Source of the DNA: Bacillota bacterium
Lineage (GTDB): Bacteria > Bacillota > UBA5301 > JAMCQP01
Assembly: GCA_023381695.1 (NCBI GenBank)
Contig: JAMCQP010000026.1
Location: 1-64,000, forward strand
Direction of reading: 5' to 3'
DNA: 64,000 bases
Shown here: piece by piece, positions 43,611 to 54,397 of the stretch
Numbering within the stretch: the first letter of the stretch is position 1
Layout of the letters: each line of letters opens with the position of its first letter
Position numbers and translations under genes: made by a program
The notes under the pieces: model-generated
Seen by the model: only the letters and a program-made list of their open reading frames with translations
Told to the model about the DNA's origin: nothing
Database searches by the model: none

Positions 43611-45686
43611 TCAGCCTCCCGTCTTTGAGACCTCACAAAGGCAATCATAAAAGGCCGCCTGAAGCCCCATATCCGAAACGTGGTCCGCCGTGAGTTGGTT
43701 GACGCCCCCGCCGTACTTCAGCCAGTACCCCTCGTAGATCAGGGCCACATCCTCCCTCACCGAGCTGTCCACGCGCACTCTGGCCTTCAAACTCCCACGG
43801 ACGGAGATCACCTCCGCCCAATCGCCTTCCTCAAGGTTTCTTCCCCGGGCCGCCTTTGGGTGCAGGTGGACCCATGGCGTTTTGGTCTCTTCCATTTCCC
43901 GCCGGGACGCCAGATTGGCGAACTGGGAATGCGTCTGCACCTGCATATGCGGCGTCAGGAGGTGCAACCTGTATTTGGAAAATTGCACCGAACCGCCGAC
44001 CTGGCCCGCATCGCCAACCACCGGCGCATCACCGGCGGCTTCCTCGGGCCGGCGATAGCGGGGCAGAGAATCCACCCCATCAGCCCGCGCTTTTTCGGAA
44101 AACAGCTCGTATTTTCCGGACGGGGTCAGAAACCCCTGGTCAGACCAGGCCACCCGCGGCGCGCCGGGAAAACGCATCGGCCCTTGCTTGAGCCTCTCCA
44201 GGGTTACCCCATGGCGGTTCAAGGGCGCCAACAGATATTCCATCCATTCAGTTATCGACCTGTTAAAATAACTACCTAAGCCCATTCTTTGGGCCAGTTC
44301 GGTAAAGATCACCACATCCGACTTGCACTCCCCGCGCGGTTCGACGACCCTGGGGCCGTAAGCCAGCCAGTTGTGCCAGGAGTTGGCGTAGATCTCCTCC
44401 TCCTCCAGAAATGTGGTGCAGGGGAGCACGACGTCCGCCATCTCGGCCGTATCCGTCATAAACTGATCGACTACCACCACGAAGGGTATCCGCCGGAAAG
44501 CCTCGATAACTTTCGGGGTGGCGGGAGACTGCGCAACCGGGTTGGACCGGGTGATCACCGCCACCTGCACCGGCGGATCCTTCGCTTCCAGGAGTTCCTG
44601 GCCCAGCCTTGCCCGGACGATCCCCCGGCGCTGCCCGGCATACTCCCTCCCCTTGATCTCGCCGAATCCCGTCAGGTTGCCGTGGGCGTAATTGGCCCCT
44701 CCACCCGGAATCCCGATGTTCCCCGTGATCGCGGCCAGGGCGTCAATGGCGCGGACCATCTGCCCCCCGTTGGTGTGCCGTTGCAATCCCATCCCGATCA
44801 ACAAGGTGGCGGGTTTTACTCTCCCGTAAAGCCCGGCCAACTCCCGGACGGCGGCGGCGGGCACCCCGGCGATCCCTTCCGCCCGTTCCGGCGAAAATTC
44901 GGCGGCCAGCTTCCGGAACTCCTCAAACCCATGCACATGCTCGCGGATATAGTTCAGATCCGCCATCCCGCCCTCGATGATCACCTTGGCCACCGCCAGG
45001 GCCAGCGCCCCGTCGGTACCTGGCCTGGGCTGAACCACCAGGTCCGCGAAGAAGGCGGTTTTGGTCCGGATGGGATCCACCAGGGCCACTCTTGCTCCCC
45101 GCCGCCTGGCCTCCTGGATAATTGGAATCAGGTGGATGTTGGTGTAGGCGGGATTCCGGCCCCAGATCACGATGGCCCTGGAATTAAGATGATCGAGAGG
45201 ATCGTGGGCGGCGTATGCGCCGAAATCGTACTCCTGCGCGGCCAGCCCCGCGCTCCAGCACAGGCTGCCCACCGTGGTGGTCACCCCGCCCAGAGCGTTG
45301 AAGAACCTCTGATCCAGCGCCCGGAGCAGCCCCTGGGAACCGTAATCGTAGTTATGGAAGATCGACAGCGAACCATGCCTCTCCCTGGCCCCGGCAAGTT
45401 TTGCCCCGACAAGGTCGTAAGCCCGATCCCAGCTTATCCGCTTCCATTCACCGCCGTCCTTTTGCATGGGATGGAGCAAGCGAGCGGGGGCGTAGGTCCT
45501 TTCGACAAAATCCCGCCCTTTCCGGCAAATAAAGCCCCGCGTGATCTCATGATCCGGATCGCCTTCCAGGCGGGCCACCCGCCCGTCTCTGACATAGGCC
45601 AACATCCCGCAGGTATCGTAGCAGTTGAGCGGACATGCCGTCCGTACTCCGCCATTTTCGGATATTTTTGGAGTTTGCTTTAACAT
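43611..45686 (-). CDS. Molybdopterin-dependent oxidoreductase, cytoplasmic
   Basis: Member of the DMSO-reductase superfamily, 691 residues. The N-terminal 4Fe-4S site is CPLNCYDTC with a later C (GFICRKGRD). Molybdopterin-binding segments follow (VIWGRNPAYTNIHLIPIIQE; GMGLQRHTNGGQMVRAIDA), and a C-terminal molydopterin dinucleotide-binding barrel ends with VNQLTADHVSDMG. No Tat signal is present, so it should be cytoplasmic. Substrate unknown. It fits with the moa/mog genes at 50-52.6 kb. Confidence 0.88.
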   Translation of the reverse strand: MLKQTPKISENGGVRTACPLNCYDTCGMLAYVRDGRVARLEGDPDHEITRGFICRKGRDFVERTYAPARLLHPMQKDGGEWKRISWDRAYDLVGAKLAGARERHGSLSIFHNYDYGSQGLLRALDQRFFNALGGVTTTVGSLCWSAGLAAQEYDFGAYAAHDPLDHLNSRAIVIWGRNPAYTNIHLIPIIQEARRRGARVALVDPIRTKTAFFADLVVQPRPGTDGALALAVAKVIIEGGMADLNYIREHVHGFEEFRKLAAEFSPERAEGIAGVPAAAVRELAGLYGRVKPATLLIGMGLQRHTNGGQMVRAIDALAAITGNIGIPGGGANYAHGNLTGFGEIKGREYAGQRRGIVRARLGQELLEAKDPPVQVAVITRSNPVAQSPATPKVIEAFRRIPFVVVVDQFMTDTAEMADVVLPCTTFLEEEEIYANSWHNWLAYGPRVVEPRGECKSDVVIFTELAQRMGLGSYFNRSITEWMEYLLAPLNRHGVTLERLKQGPMRFPGAPRVAWSDQGFLTPSGKYELFSEKARADGVDSLPRYRRPEEAAGDAPVVGDAGQVGGSVQFSKYRLHLLTPHMQVQTHSQFANLASRREMEETKTPWVHLHPKAARGRNLEEGDWAEVISVRGSLKARVRVDSSVREDVALIYEGYWLKYGGGVNQLTADHVSDMGLQAAFYDCLCEVSKTGG

Positions 45687-45760
45687 CTGACTTCTCCGGC
45701 ATCAACCATAAATATAGCACTATATATAGAAATATGATGCCTGAAGCCATATTCCTCCTT

Positions 45761-47461
45761 CTAGTACTTGAACCTGCTGATCGCCTTGTTCAAATCTTCC
45801 GCCAGACGGGAGAGCGCCTCCGCCGATGAGGCCATCTGGGCGACCACGGAGTTTTGCTGTTGGGTGACGGCCGCCGCCTCCTGGGTGCTGGAAGCCGTAC
45901 CCTCCACCACCCGGGAGACCTCCTCCACCAATCCCACCGCCACGTTTCCCATGGAATCCATCTGGTACGTTGCGCTGGAGATCTCCGCAATCTGATGCAC
46001 TATGCCCGCCACCGCCTCGCTGATGGCATCAAAGGCTTCCGCCGCCCGCTGAACCGCCCCGGCGCCAATCGCCACCTCTCTGCCCTCCACATCCACCGAG
46101 GCCACCACCCGCGCCGTTTCAGCCCGGATCAACCCCACCAACCCGGCAATCTGGCCGGCGGCTTCCCGGGACTGCTCCGCCAGTTTGCGGACTTCGTCGG
46201 CCACCACCGCGAACCCCCGCCCCTGTTCACCCGCCCTGGCCGCCTCAATGGCCGCATTGAGGGCCAGCAGGTTTGTCTGATCCGCGATACTGGTAATGGC
46301 GTCCACGATCTGCCCGATCTGCTGGGATTTGACGCCCAGGCCCTTGACGATTTCGGCGGTCTGCCCGGCGGAGTTCTTGATGGAATCCATCTGCCGGCGG
46401 GTCTGCTCCACGGTAATCTTCCCCTCATCGGCAATCACCGCCGATCTGGTGGAAAATTCCTCGACGGAAACCGCATTCTGGGAGACCTGCTTGACGGATT
46501 CGGCCATCTCGTGGATTTTCGCGGATACTTTCCCCATCCCTTCGGCCTGGGCCTCGGCGCCTTTCGCCAGATCCCCCACGGTCCTTGATACCTGCTCGGT
46601 GGCCTGTCCGGTCTGGTTCATTGCCGTCGAAAGTTCCTGGCTGGCCGCTGCAACCTGCAAGGCTTTTTCCGCGATGTTTTTCACCATCTCCCGCATCCCG
46701 GCCGCCATGCTGTTGAACGCCGCGCCCAGCATCCCGATCTCGTCCCGGTTGGTCAAGGTCACACTCTGGGTGAGATCCCCTCCCGCAATGATCCTGGCTT
46801 GCTTGAGCAGTTCCCGGATGGGCCGTACGATCACCCTGGTGATCAGCATGGCAAAAATAAACACCCCGATCAGCGCCGCAACCGTAATCTCCACCACGAG
46901 CCGGCCGCCGGCCCGTACCGTCCCGCGCGCCCGCGCCTCCGCCGCCTTAATGTCGGCCGTATGCTGCTTTACAATGTTTTCGACCTGTTCCTTGGCGCTG
47001 GCCAGAAAAACATCGCCCTGCCCGACCCGGGCCCTGGCCACCTCCAGATCTCCTTCGCTGGCCTGGGAAAAGAGTTGCTCCACCAGGAAGTGAAAGACCT
47101 CCAGGTCCTTCTTCGCCTGTTCCAGCCAGCCTTTCTCGGCCTCTGTCTCAGCAGATGCGGCAAGCGCTTCCAGCGACTTTTCTCCAAGTTCCCGCCCCTG
47201 GTTGTACAGATCGATATACGACGCATTTCCCGTGGCCAGAAGCCCGCGCAACCCCGACTCCTGTTGGAGGATCGCCTTCTCGAGATTCTGGGCGGTCTGA
47301 AGCGCCGGCAGCCGTTCATTTACCACCTGGCTGGCGGCCTGGCTGGCCCTCTGGGCGGCGCCATATCCGAAAAAGCCCACCGCCCCCATGGCCACCAGCA
47401 AGAGCAGGTAGCCCAGGATGATCTTCCGCCCGATGCTGTTCTTTCCCGCTGATTTGGCCAT
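45761..47461 (-). CDS. Methyl-accepting chemotaxis protein
   Basis: Membrane chemoreceptor. Start at ATG 47461 (GGAGGTGGGA upstream) for 566 residues. TM1 at about residues 13-35, a four-helix-bundle extracytoplasmic sensor (residues 36-185), TM2 about 187-210, HAMP (about 210-262), then the cytoplasmic signalling domain with hairpin tip [20 protein letters not shown] and [20 protein letters not shown]. The ligand is unknown. It would couple to CheW-CheA from 30 kb. Confidence 0.95.
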   Translation of the reverse strand: MAKSAGKNSIGRKIILGYLLLLVAMGAVGFFGYGAAQRASQAASQVVNERLPALQTAQNLEKAILQQESGLRGLLATGNASYIDLYNQGRELGEKSLEALAASAETEAEKGWLEQAKKDLEVFHFLVEQLFSQASEGDLEVARARVGQGDVFLASAKEQVENIVKQHTADIKAAEARARGTVRAGGRLVVEITVAALIGVFIFAMLITRVIVRPIRELLKQARIIAGGDLTQSVTLTNRDEIGMLGAAFNSMAAGMREMVKNIAEKALQVAAASQELSTAMNQTGQATEQVSRTVGDLAKGAEAQAEGMGKVSAKIHEMAESVKQVSQNAVSVEEFSTRSAVIADEGKITVEQTRRQMDSIKNSAGQTAEIVKGLGVKSQQIGQIVDAITSIADQTNLLALNAAIEAARAGEQGRGFAVVADEVRKLAEQSREAAGQIAGLVGLIRAETARVVASVDVEGREVAIGAGAVQRAAEAFDAISEAVAGIVHQIAEISSATYQMDSMGNVAVGLVEEVSRVVEGTASSTQEAAAVTQQQNSVVAQMASSAEALSRLAEDLNKAISRFKY

Positions 47462-47576
47462 CCCTCTTCCCACCTCCTTCCTGCAATTTACCTTCCCGGA
47501 TCGCCGGCAAGGCCACAACAACATTATCTATCGTAATCTTCGGACACCGAGCATTGATCCTTTAGCTTTTAAAGCA

Positions 47577-47615
47577 GAAAAAAGCCCTCTGCGCCAGGAA
47601 CCTGACACAGAGGGC
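47577..47615 (-). terminator. Terminator after hppA
   Basis: GCCCTCTG paired with CAGAGGGC around a 16-base loop, followed by TTTTTTC on the minus strand, 26 bases after the hppA stop. Confidence 0.85.
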
Positions 47616-47640
47616 CTCGGGATAGCTCAACTCTCTTGTT

Positions 47641-49707
47641 TTAGATGAACAACGCCGCCAAAACCAGGGTGATCGTGCTCAACAGCTTTACCAGGACGTG
47701 AAGCGACGGGCCGGCGGTATCCTTGAAGGGATCGCCGACGGTATCCCCCACTACTCCAGCCTTGTGGGCATCCGAGCCCTTTCCGCCATACTCGCCGGTT
47801 TCAATAAACTTCTTGGCGTTGTCCCAGGCTCCACCGCCGTTGTTCAGGAAGAGCCCCATCAACACGCCGCCGATGGTGCCCACCATCAGAAAGGCCGCCG
47901 TGGCTTCGGCCCGGAGGACCAACCCGACCAGCACCGGCGTGGCCACCACCAGGATCCCGGGCAGGACCATCTCCTTGAGAGCGCCCTTGGTGACGATGTC
48001 CACGCACATCGCATAATCCGGCTTGGCCGTGCCTTCCATAATCCCCGGAATCTCCTTGAATTGCCGGCGAACCTCCTGGATCACCACCTGGGCCGCTTTC
48101 CCCACCGCACGGATGGCCGTGGAGCTGAAAAGATAGACCAGCATCGCGCCGATAAAGGCTCCAATAAAGACGGTCGGCTTGCCGATATCCACCGGGTAGG
48201 GGATTGCCATGGACGCCATCCGGCCGGTGGATACCATGGTATCCTTTACCTTGTCGATATAGGCCGAGAAGAGCAGGAACGCCGCCAGAGCCGCGCTTCC
48301 CACCGCATACCCCTTGGTGAGCGCCTTGGTGGTATTCCCGCAGGCATCCAGCCGGTCGGTGCGTTTCCGGACATCTTCCGGCGCACCGGACATCTCGATG
48401 ATTCCACCCGCATTGTCCGTGATGGGGCCGAAGGTGTCCATGGCCAGGATGTAGGCCGTGGTGGCCAGCATCCCCATGGTCGCCACCGCCGTCCCGTAGA
48501 GGCCGCCGCCGGTCAGGCCGCTCTGGCTTCCCAGCCAGTTGGCGCCAAAAATGGCTGCGGAGATGGTGATTACCGGCAGCGCCGTGCTCTCAAAACCCAC
48601 CGCCACCCCGGAGATAATATTGGTGGCCGATCCGGTGAGCGACGCTCTGGCAATCTCCTTCACGGGGCGATAGCTATAAGAAGTGTAATATTGAGTGATA
48701 AACACAAAGATGATGCTCATGACCACGCCAATCAGCCCGGCCCCGTAGAAGTACCGGAAATCGACGCCCGGGCCGCCAAGCATATATTTGCTGAGCGGCC
48801 AGAGCGCAATCGCCACCAGGAGGCTGGTCACAAAATACCCCCGGTTCAAGGCATGCATCGGGTCTGCATCTTCCCTGGTCTTGACAAAGAAGATCCCCAC
48901 AATCGAGGAGATAATACCCGCCGCCCGGGCCACCAGCGGAAAGAGGATCCCGGCAACCCCAAAGGCCGGGTACAGTGCAATTCCCAGGATCATCGCCCCG
49001 ATATTCTCGGCGGCGGTAGACTCGAACAGGTCAGCGCCACGGCCAGCACAGTCGCCCACGTTGTCGCCCACCAGGTCGGCGATCACCGCCGGATTGCGGG
49101 GATCGTCCTCGGGGATCCCGGCTTCCACCTTTCCCACCAGGTCGGCGCCCACATCGGCGGCCTTGGTGTAGATCCCGCCGCCCAACTGGGCAAAGAGCGC
49201 TACAAAGCTGGCCCCGAACCCGAAACCGACGATCCTCAACGGAGCCGCCGTTGGATCCGTCAGCCCCCCATAGGTATAGAACAATGCGGCGACTCCCAGG
49301 AGGCTCAACGTGGTCACGGCCAGCCCGGTAACCGCTCCGCCCCTGAATGAGATGCGCAAGGCCTTGTTCAGGCTCTCCCTGGCGCCGGCCGCCGCCCGGA
49401 GGTTGGAATTAACGGCCACATACATGCCGATATATCCGGAAAGCGCCGAACATAGGGCCCCGATCGCAAAAGCAATTGCGGTATTCATCCCGATACCAAT
49501 CCCCAGAATTACCACCAAAACCAGCGCCAAAAGCGCAATCGTCCGGTACTGGCGGTTCAAGAAAGCCATGGCCCCTTCGCGAATGGCCCTGGCGATCTCC
49601 TGCATCTTGGGTGTCCCCAGATCCTTCGAAAAGACGTCATAGACCAGATAGATGGCCATCAGTAACGCCAGCACACCCGCAACAGGAATCAGAAAAGCCA
49701 AACTCAT
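47641..49707 (-). CDS. hppA: Membrane proton-translocating pyrophosphatase
   Basis: Hydrolyses pyrophosphate to pump ions, conserving energy in anaerobes. About 16 transmembrane helices. Signature DVGADLVGKVEAGIPEDDPR and later DNVGDCAG and EYGGKGSDAHKAGVVGDTVG acidic clusters bind Mg-PPi. The motif GNTTKA, with Lys where potassium-dependent enzymes have Ala, indicates a potassium-independent, H+-pumping type. I start at ATG 49707 (MSLAFLIPVAG), giving 688 residues. The upstream in-frame ATG at 49827 also has an AGGAGG but encodes a non-conserved 40-residue leader. Confidence 0.95.
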   Translation of the reverse strand: MSLAFLIPVAGVLALLMAIYLVYDVFSKDLGTPKMQEIARAIREGAMAFLNRQYRTIALLALVLVVILGIGIGMNTAIAFAIGALCSALSGYIGMYVAVNSNLRAAAGARESLNKALRISFRGGAVTGLAVTTLSLLGVAALFYTYGGLTDPTAAPLRIVGFGFGASFVALFAQLGGGIYTKAADVGADLVGKVEAGIPEDDPRNPAVIADLVGDNVGDCAGRGADLFESTAAENIGAMILGIALYPAFGVAGILFPLVARAAGIISSIVGIFFVKTREDADPMHALNRGYFVTSLLVAIALWPLSKYMLGGPGVDFRYFYGAGLIGVVMSIIFVFITQYYTSYSYRPVKEIARASLTGSATNIISGVAVGFESTALPVITISAAIFGANWLGSQSGLTGGGLYGTAVATMGMLATTAYILAMDTFGPITDNAGGIIEMSGAPEDVRKRTDRLDACGNTTKALTKGYAVGSAALAAFLLFSAYIDKVKDTMVSTGRMASMAIPYPVDIGKPTVFIGAFIGAMLVYLFSSTAIRAVGKAAQVVIQEVRRQFKEIPGIMEGTAKPDYAMCVDIVTKGALKEMVLPGILVVATPVLVGLVLRAEATAAFLMVGTIGGVLMGLFLNNGGGAWDNAKKFIETGEYGGKGSDAHKAGVVGDTVGDPFKDTAGPSLHVLVKLLSTITLVLAALFI

Positions 49708-49950
49708 CTTGATTAACTCCCCTTCTTCCATTTTCTCTCGGCATCTGCTTTTGTGTGAGCCCCTGCTTGTGAAAAAACGTGCACAGATCGGGATAGTTTC
49801 TCCGCCCCCCGACAGAAATCCATCCACCCTCCTTTCTGATTTAACTGAATTCAGATCACAAATACATACAGTGCATTCGACAAAAAAAGGCGGATTCCTA
49901 CCGTCTGGTGAAAATTATTGTAACAGAATTGCCATTTGTTCATGGTGAGG

Positions 49951-50484
49951 TTACAATTGGGGGTTGGTGGCGCACTCTCCGGCGTCACCTCTGAGGATGT
50001 CCATCCCGTGGGGAAGGGCCGGCAAGATCACTTCGAGATTTTCCCGGACTCCCCTGGGGCTGCCGGGGAGGTTGACAATCAGGGTTTTGCCGCGGATGCC
50101 GGCCACCGCCCTGGACAACATGGCATGCGGCGTTTTTTTCAGGCTTTCGGCCCGCATGGCCTCCGGGATGCCTGGCACCTGCCGGTGAATCACCGCCAGG
50201 GTGGCTTCCGGGGTCACATCACGAGGGCTGAAGCCCGTGCCGCCGGTGGTTACCACCAGATCACAGCGGAATTCCTCGCCAAAAGCGATCAGCCGCCCCT
50301 TGATGATCTCCAACTCATCGGGAACAATCTCGTAGGCCACCACTTCGGCGCCGATCCGGCCAAGCAGTTCCCGGATCACCTTCCCGCTCTCGTCCTCGCG
50401 TTCGCCGCGGGAGCCCTTGTCGCTGGCCGTCAAAATCCCGGCCCGGACCGCGGCCGGCCGGGGCGATCTCTTCTCCTCACCCAA
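49951..50484 (-). CDS. mogA: Molybdopterin adenylyltransferase, MogA/MoaB family
   Basis: Adenylylates molybdopterin before metal insertion. MPT-binding motifs VVTTGGTGFSPRDVTPEATL and NLPGSPRGVRENLEVILPAL are complete. Length 177. It overlaps the MOSC gene by eight bases and ends the Moco operon. The roughly 240 bases between it and the hppA start hold no other gene. Confidence 0.94.
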   Translation of the reverse strand: MGEEKRSPRPAAVRAGILTASDKGSRGEREDESGKVIRELLGRIGAEVVAYEIVPDELEIIKGRLIAFGEEFRCDLVVTTGGTGFSPRDVTPEATLAVIHRQVPGIPEAMRAESLKKTPHAMLSRAVAGIRGKTLIVNLPGSPRGVRENLEVILPALPHGMDILRGDAGECATNPQL

Positions 50485-50998
50485 CCGCCGCCACCCCTTT
50501 CGCCAACACCTTCACGGGGTCGCCGACAACCAGCCGGCCTCCCTCCAGCACCCGGGCAAAGATTCCTTCGCGGGGCATCACGCAATCGCCGGCCTGATCG
50601 TAGATGGCACAACGGCTGTGGCAGACCTTGCCGATCTGGGTGACCTCCAGAAGCACAGCCTGGCCGATCATCAGGCGCGTGCCGATGGGAAGGACGACCA
50701 GATCGATGCCTTCCGTGGTGATATTCTCGGCGAAATCCCCGGGGCCCACGGAAAGCCCCTTTTCCTGCATCCGGCGGATGCTTTCCATCGCCAGAAGGCT
50801 CACCTGCCGGTGCCAATCCCCCGCGTGGGCGTCGCCTTCCAACCCGTGCTCTTTACGCAATATCGCTTCGGGAACATTGGCCTTGCGCGTCCCCTTGTCC
50901 TTGCTGGTGCTGATCGCCACCACCCTGGGCTGCGCATCCGCCAACCGGCCTTCTCCAGCCGCCCGGTTTTCCCCGGCGCTCTCGGTCATTTCAGTCAC
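50477..50998 (-). CDS. MOSC domain protein
   Basis: MOSC domains transfer sulfur or handle molybdenum cofactor. The conserved Cys lies in [20 protein letters not shown], with [14 protein letters not shown] upstream. Length 173. It stands between moaC and mogA with overlaps on both sides, so a role in cofactor synthesis or maturation is the best inference. Confidence 0.9.
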   Translation of the reverse strand: MTEMTESAGENRAAGEGRLADAQPRVVAISTSKDKGTRKANVPEAILRKEHGLEGDAHAGDWHRQVSLLAMESIRRMQEKGLSVGPGDFAENITTEGIDLVVLPIGTRLMIGQAVLLEVTQIGKVCHSRCAIYDQAGDCVMPREGIFARVLEGGRLVVGDPVKVLAKGVAAVG

Positions 50999-51521
50999 TC
51001 CCTGTCAATCCAGCCTTGCGAACATATTCCCCGCTCTTGCCGCCGCTCTTGCGGAGCAGGTAGATCTCCCCGATCACCATCTCCTTGTCCACGGCCTTGC
51101 ACATATCGTAGACGGTCAGAGCCGCCACGGAAACCGCGGTTAGTGCTTCCATCTCCACCCCGGTCTGCGCGGTGGTCTTCACCGTCGCCCGGATCTCCAC
51201 CAGATTCCTCTCCTCATCCAGATCGAAGGCCAGGTCGATGCCGGTCAGCGGAAGCGGATGGCACATGGGAATCAGGGAAAACGTCTGCTTTGCCGCCATC
51301 ACGCCAGCCACCTGCGCCACCGCCAGGACATCGCCCTTGGCAATCCTCCCCTGCTTGATCAAGGCCAGGGTGTCGGGAGCGACCCGCACCGTTCCGTGGG
51401 CCACCGCCTCCCGCCTGGTCGCCGGCTTTTCGCTCACATCCACCATTTTGGCCCGCCCGGCCCGGTTAAAATGCGTTAACCCCTTGCCGGAAACTTCTTG
51501 CGGCGCTTCTCCCCCGCCCAT
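50991..51521 (-). CDS. moaC: Cyclic pyranopterin monophosphate synthase
   Basis: Second half of the first Moco step, converting the MoaA product to cPMP. Core motifs: [36 protein letters not shown] and [20 protein letters not shown], including the catalytic Lys region. Length 176; the first 20 residues are poorly conserved and the start may be slightly downstream. Overlaps the MOSC start. Confidence 0.95.
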   Translation of the reverse strand: MGGGEAPQEVSGKGLTHFNRAGRAKMVDVSEKPATRREAVAHGTVRVAPDTLALIKQGRIAKGDVLAVAQVAGVMAAKQTFSLIPMCHPLPLTGIDLAFDLDEERNLVEIRATVKTTAQTGVEMEALTAVSVAALTVYDMCKAVDKEMVIGEIYLLRKSGGKSGEYVRKAGLTGSD

Positions 51522-51602
51522 TGCCTTTTACCTCACATCACCCAAAAGTAACTGTCCCGGAATCCGTATATCCACCAACCTGCCATTGGCCAGGCCGCTA
51601 TG

Positions 51603-52616
51603 TCAACCGCCGATCTGGGACATGAAACGGGCCGACGGATTCTCCCGCAACCAATCCTCCAGAGCGGCGCCGGTTCCCTGCTTGGCCGGCTTTTCCGCGA
51701 TCGCCCGCGCCAAAAAAGCCTCCAATTCCGCATCGGTCATTCCACGCCGGAGGGGGCCGAGGAGGTCGGACTCCCCGTTGCTCAACAGGCAGGAGCGCAA
51801 CTTCCCGCCGGGCGTCAACCGGAGGCGGTTGCAGGAGTGGCAGAAATGATCGCTCACTGCGCTGATAAACCCGATGGTCCCTTGAGCACCAGCAAAACGA
51901 TAATAACGCGCCGGGCCATCGCCGTCCTGGCCTGGCACGGCCTCAAGCGGCCTCCCGGCCAATCCGCCCTCGGGCGCATCTTCCAGGCGCATCTTCAACT
52001 CGCTGCTTGGCACGTGCCTCAGGCCGTGCCAGGACTCCCTGCCCAGGGACATCAATTCTATAAACCGGATGTGCAGATCTTGAGAAATGGTCAGGCCGGC
52101 AAACTCCGCCATCTCGTCGTCGTTTACCCCGCGCATGATCACCACATTCAGCTTGATGGGCGTAAGCCCCTCCCGCCGGGCGGCTTCGATCCCGCGCCAC
52201 ACCTGCCCCAGATCCCCGCCTCTGGTGATCTCCTTGAATCTTTCGGGTTTGAGCGAATCCAGGCTGATATTCACCCGGCGCAACCCGGCGGCTTTCAGGC
52301 CGGAAGCCATCTCCGCCAGCTTCGTCCCGTTAGTGGTCAGGGCCAGATCATCAATGCCCGGGATCCCGGCGATAATCCGCACCAGATCCACGATGCCTCT
52401 GCGCACCAGGGGCTCGCCCCCGGTAAGCCGCACCTTGTCGATCCCCAGCCGGGTGGCCACCCGGACCACCCGCTCGATCTCCTCAAAACGGAGGATCTCG
52501 CCGTGGCTCCTGGGAGGGACTCCCTCCGGGGGCATGCAATAGACACACCGCAGGTTGCAAAAATCGGTGACCCCAACCCGCAAATACGAGATCTTCCGCC
52601 CGTAAGAATCCAGCAA
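51603..52616 (-). CDS. moaA: GTP 3',8-cyclase
   Basis: Radical-SAM enzyme starting Moco synthesis. The N-terminal cluster is DFCNLRCVYCMPP (C20, C24, C27). LTGGEPLVRRGIVDL binds SAM, and the C-terminal cluster comprises FCHSCNRLRLTPGGKLRSCL. Length 337. It lies just downstream of tatC, so Moco genes and Tat export genes form one block. Confidence 0.96.
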   Translation of the reverse strand: MLDSYGRKISYLRVGVTDFCNLRCVYCMPPEGVPPRSHGEILRFEEIERVVRVATRLGIDKVRLTGGEPLVRRGIVDLVRIIAGIPGIDDLALTTNGTKLAEMASGLKAAGLRRVNISLDSLKPERFKEITRGGDLGQVWRGIEAARREGLTPIKLNVVIMRGVNDDEMAEFAGLTISQDLHIRFIELMSLGRESWHGLRHVPSSELKMRLEDAPEGGLAGRPLEAVPGQDGDGPARYYRFAGAQGTIGFISAVSDHFCHSCNRLRLTPGGKLRSCLLSNGESDLLGPLRRGMTDAELEAFLARAIAEKPAKQGTGAALEDWLRENPSARFMSQIGG

Positions 52617-52620
52617 GGGC

Positions 52621-53364
52621 TCACCCCCCGACCGCGGCTTTCCGCTTCTTGCGCCAGACCAACCGCGCGATCAAGATGCTGATTTCAAATAGGACGATCA
52701 TCGGCAACGCCATCATGGTCTGGGTAAAAATATCCGGTGTGGGCGTCAAAACAGCCGCCAGCACAAATATTCCCAGGATGGCATACCGCCGCTTTTTTGC
52801 CAAAGCCTCGGGCCGGATGATCCCCAGCCACGCCAGAAAAAGCACCAGAACCGGCAGTTCAAAAACCAGTCCAAATGGCAGCGCAAGGCCCAGTACAAAG
52901 GAGATATAGTTGTTAACGGTAATCATGGCCTCGAGGTTGTCGCCGGCGAAGGTGAGGAAGAAGCGCATCGCCGCCGGGATGATTAAGAAATAGGCAAAAG
53001 TTACGCCGCCGACAAACAGCAAAAAAGAGATTGGCACCAACAGAAAGCCGAGCCTCCTCTGCCGCCGGTTCAAGGAGGGGGAGATGAACCGCCAGAGGTG
53101 CCACAACGCCATTGGCAGCGTGATGATCGCGCCAACCGCGACGGCGATCTTGATTTGAGCAAAGAACGCTTCGGAAGGGCTCAAAAAGACCATCTGTTTC
53201 AAGGTGGATCCCGCCATCTGCAAGAGAAGGCGCGGGGCGTAGAAGTACGCCGCCACCGTGGACGCCGCCAAAAAGACGGCGATCCAGATCAACCGCCGCC
53301 GCAGTTCATCAAGGTGTCCGAGCAAAGAAGAGAATTCCACCTGTGGCAACCCGAATTCAGCCAT
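52621..53364 (-). CDS. tatC: Sec-independent translocase TatC, copy 1
   Basis: Receptor and channel scaffold of twin-arginine export. Six hydrophobic helices, N-terminal FSSLLGHLDELRRRLIW, and LPMALWHLWRFISPSLNRRQ as the first periplasmic/cytoplasmic signature. Start at ATG 53364, overlapping the stop of the other tatC by eight bases, giving 247 residues. The two TatC proteins are clearly diverged, so this is not a recent duplication. Confidence 0.92.
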   Translation of the reverse strand: MAEFGLPQVEFSSLLGHLDELRRRLIWIAVFLAASTVAAYFYAPRLLLQMAGSTLKQMVFLSPSEAFFAQIKIAVAVGAIITLPMALWHLWRFISPSLNRRQRRLGFLLVPISFLLFVGGVTFAYFLIIPAAMRFFLTFAGDNLEAMITVNNYISFVLGLALPFGLVFELPVLVLFLAWLGIIRPEALAKKRRYAILGIFVLAAVLTPTPDIFTQTMMALPMIVLFEISILIARLVWRKKRKAAVGG

Positions 53365-54139
53365 TTGGCATCCCCTTCCTGGTGAATCTAGCAACTAAAA
53401 CCCCGATCTCGAAGAGAGCGATCATCGGCGCCGCCATCAACACCTGCGAAACCACGTCGGGCGGCGTCAGGACGGCTCCCAGCACAAAGGCCCAGAAATA
53501 AGCATGCTTTCGGTGCCTGAGCAAAAAGTTCAGATCAATAATCCCCAGCTTGATGAGGATCACCACCACCACCGGAAGCTCAAACATCAGGCCGAATGGG
53601 ATGAGCAGGGAAAGAACAAATCCCACCAGCCTGCCCACCGCCATCACGGGCTTAAGCCGCATGGTGCCGAAACCCAAAAAGAAGCTGAGGGCGATCGGGT
53701 AGATTACCAGATACGCAAAGACCACCCCCAACAAAAAGAGGAGGATGATCAACGGCACGTACCGCCGTAGATACCTCTCCTCCCGCCTGGTCAGTCCCGG
53801 CAGGACAAACCGCCAGATCTCGCTGAGCACCACCGGAGAAGCAAAGACCAAACCGATCATCAGGGCGATCTTCAGGTAGGTGAAGAACCCCTCGGCGGGG
53901 GCCACGAAGATCAGCCGGCCAACCGACCTCCCGAGGATGCGCACCACGCGAGGCGCCAGGAGGTATCCGCCCACCGAACCAACCGCCGTGGCAGCCGAAG
54001 AGACAATGATCCTTCGCCGCAACTCGCCAAGATGCTCAACGATGGTCATTGTCCCATCCGGTCTTTCCGCGATCAACCCGCCTTCCGGCCCCTCGGCAAG
54101 GCTCTGGTCACTTGTCGGCCTTGCTGTTCTTTGCGTCAT
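53357..54139 (-). CDS. tatC: Sec-independent translocase TatC, copy 2
   Basis: Second TatC. Core starts [20 protein letters not shown] and includes [20 protein letters not shown]. Start is uncertain: the ATG at 54139 has GGAAGAGG upstream and gives a 30-residue cytoplasmic extension; the ATG at 54049 gives a standard short N-terminus. It directly follows tatA, which it overlaps by about 30 bases if the first start is used. Confidence 0.9.
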   Translation of the reverse strand: MTQRTARPTSDQSLAEGPEGGLIAERPDGTMTIVEHLGELRRRIIVSSAATAVGSVGGYLLAPRVVRILGRSVGRLIFVAPAEGFFTYLKIALMIGLVFASPVVLSEIWRFVLPGLTRREERYLRRYVPLIILLFLLGVVFAYLVIYPIALSFFLGFGTMRLKPVMAVGRLVGFVLSLLIPFGLMFELPVVVVILIKLGIIDLNFLLRHRKHAYFWAFVLGAVLTPPDVVSQVLMAAPMIALFEIGVLVARFTRKGMPNG

Positions 54140-54299
54140 TGCCCTCTTCCTTGTCATTATTGACGGCACGCTTAAATTCGGTTATGCTGCGACCGATCGC
54201 CTTGCCCACCTCAGGAAGTTTCGCCGGCCCAAAGATGATTAGAGCAACCACCAGGATCAGGATCAGTTCCGGGACGCCGATTCCAAACACCTTGCTCAC
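54108..54299 (-). CDS. tatA: TatA/E pore-forming translocase subunit
   Basis: 63 residues: one transmembrane helix ([16 protein letters not shown]), the hinge [14 protein letters not shown], an amphipathic helix and a charged tail. First gene of tatA-tatC-tatC-moaA-moaC-MOSC-mogA. Confidence 0.93.
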   Translation of the reverse strand: MSKVFGIGVPELILILVVALIIFGPAKLPEVGKAIGRSITEFKRAVNNDKEEGNDAKNSKADK

Positions 54300-54397
54300 C
54301 TCGCTAGTAAAGTAATTTGCGACAGGCGAACCCCAATCCGCCTTAAAGGCTCCCTAATAAATTCGCCGGAACTTACCGCAAATCCTTCTTATCCCGC

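Noticed and set aside
44289-45683. 464-residue plus-strand ORF opposite the molybdopterin oxidoreductase
   Set aside because: Antisense shadow of a gene with complete cofactor motifs.
49936-50643. 235-residue plus-strand ORF opposite mogA
   Set aside because: Antisense to mogA and MOSC, with His/Arg/Pro-rich shadow composition.
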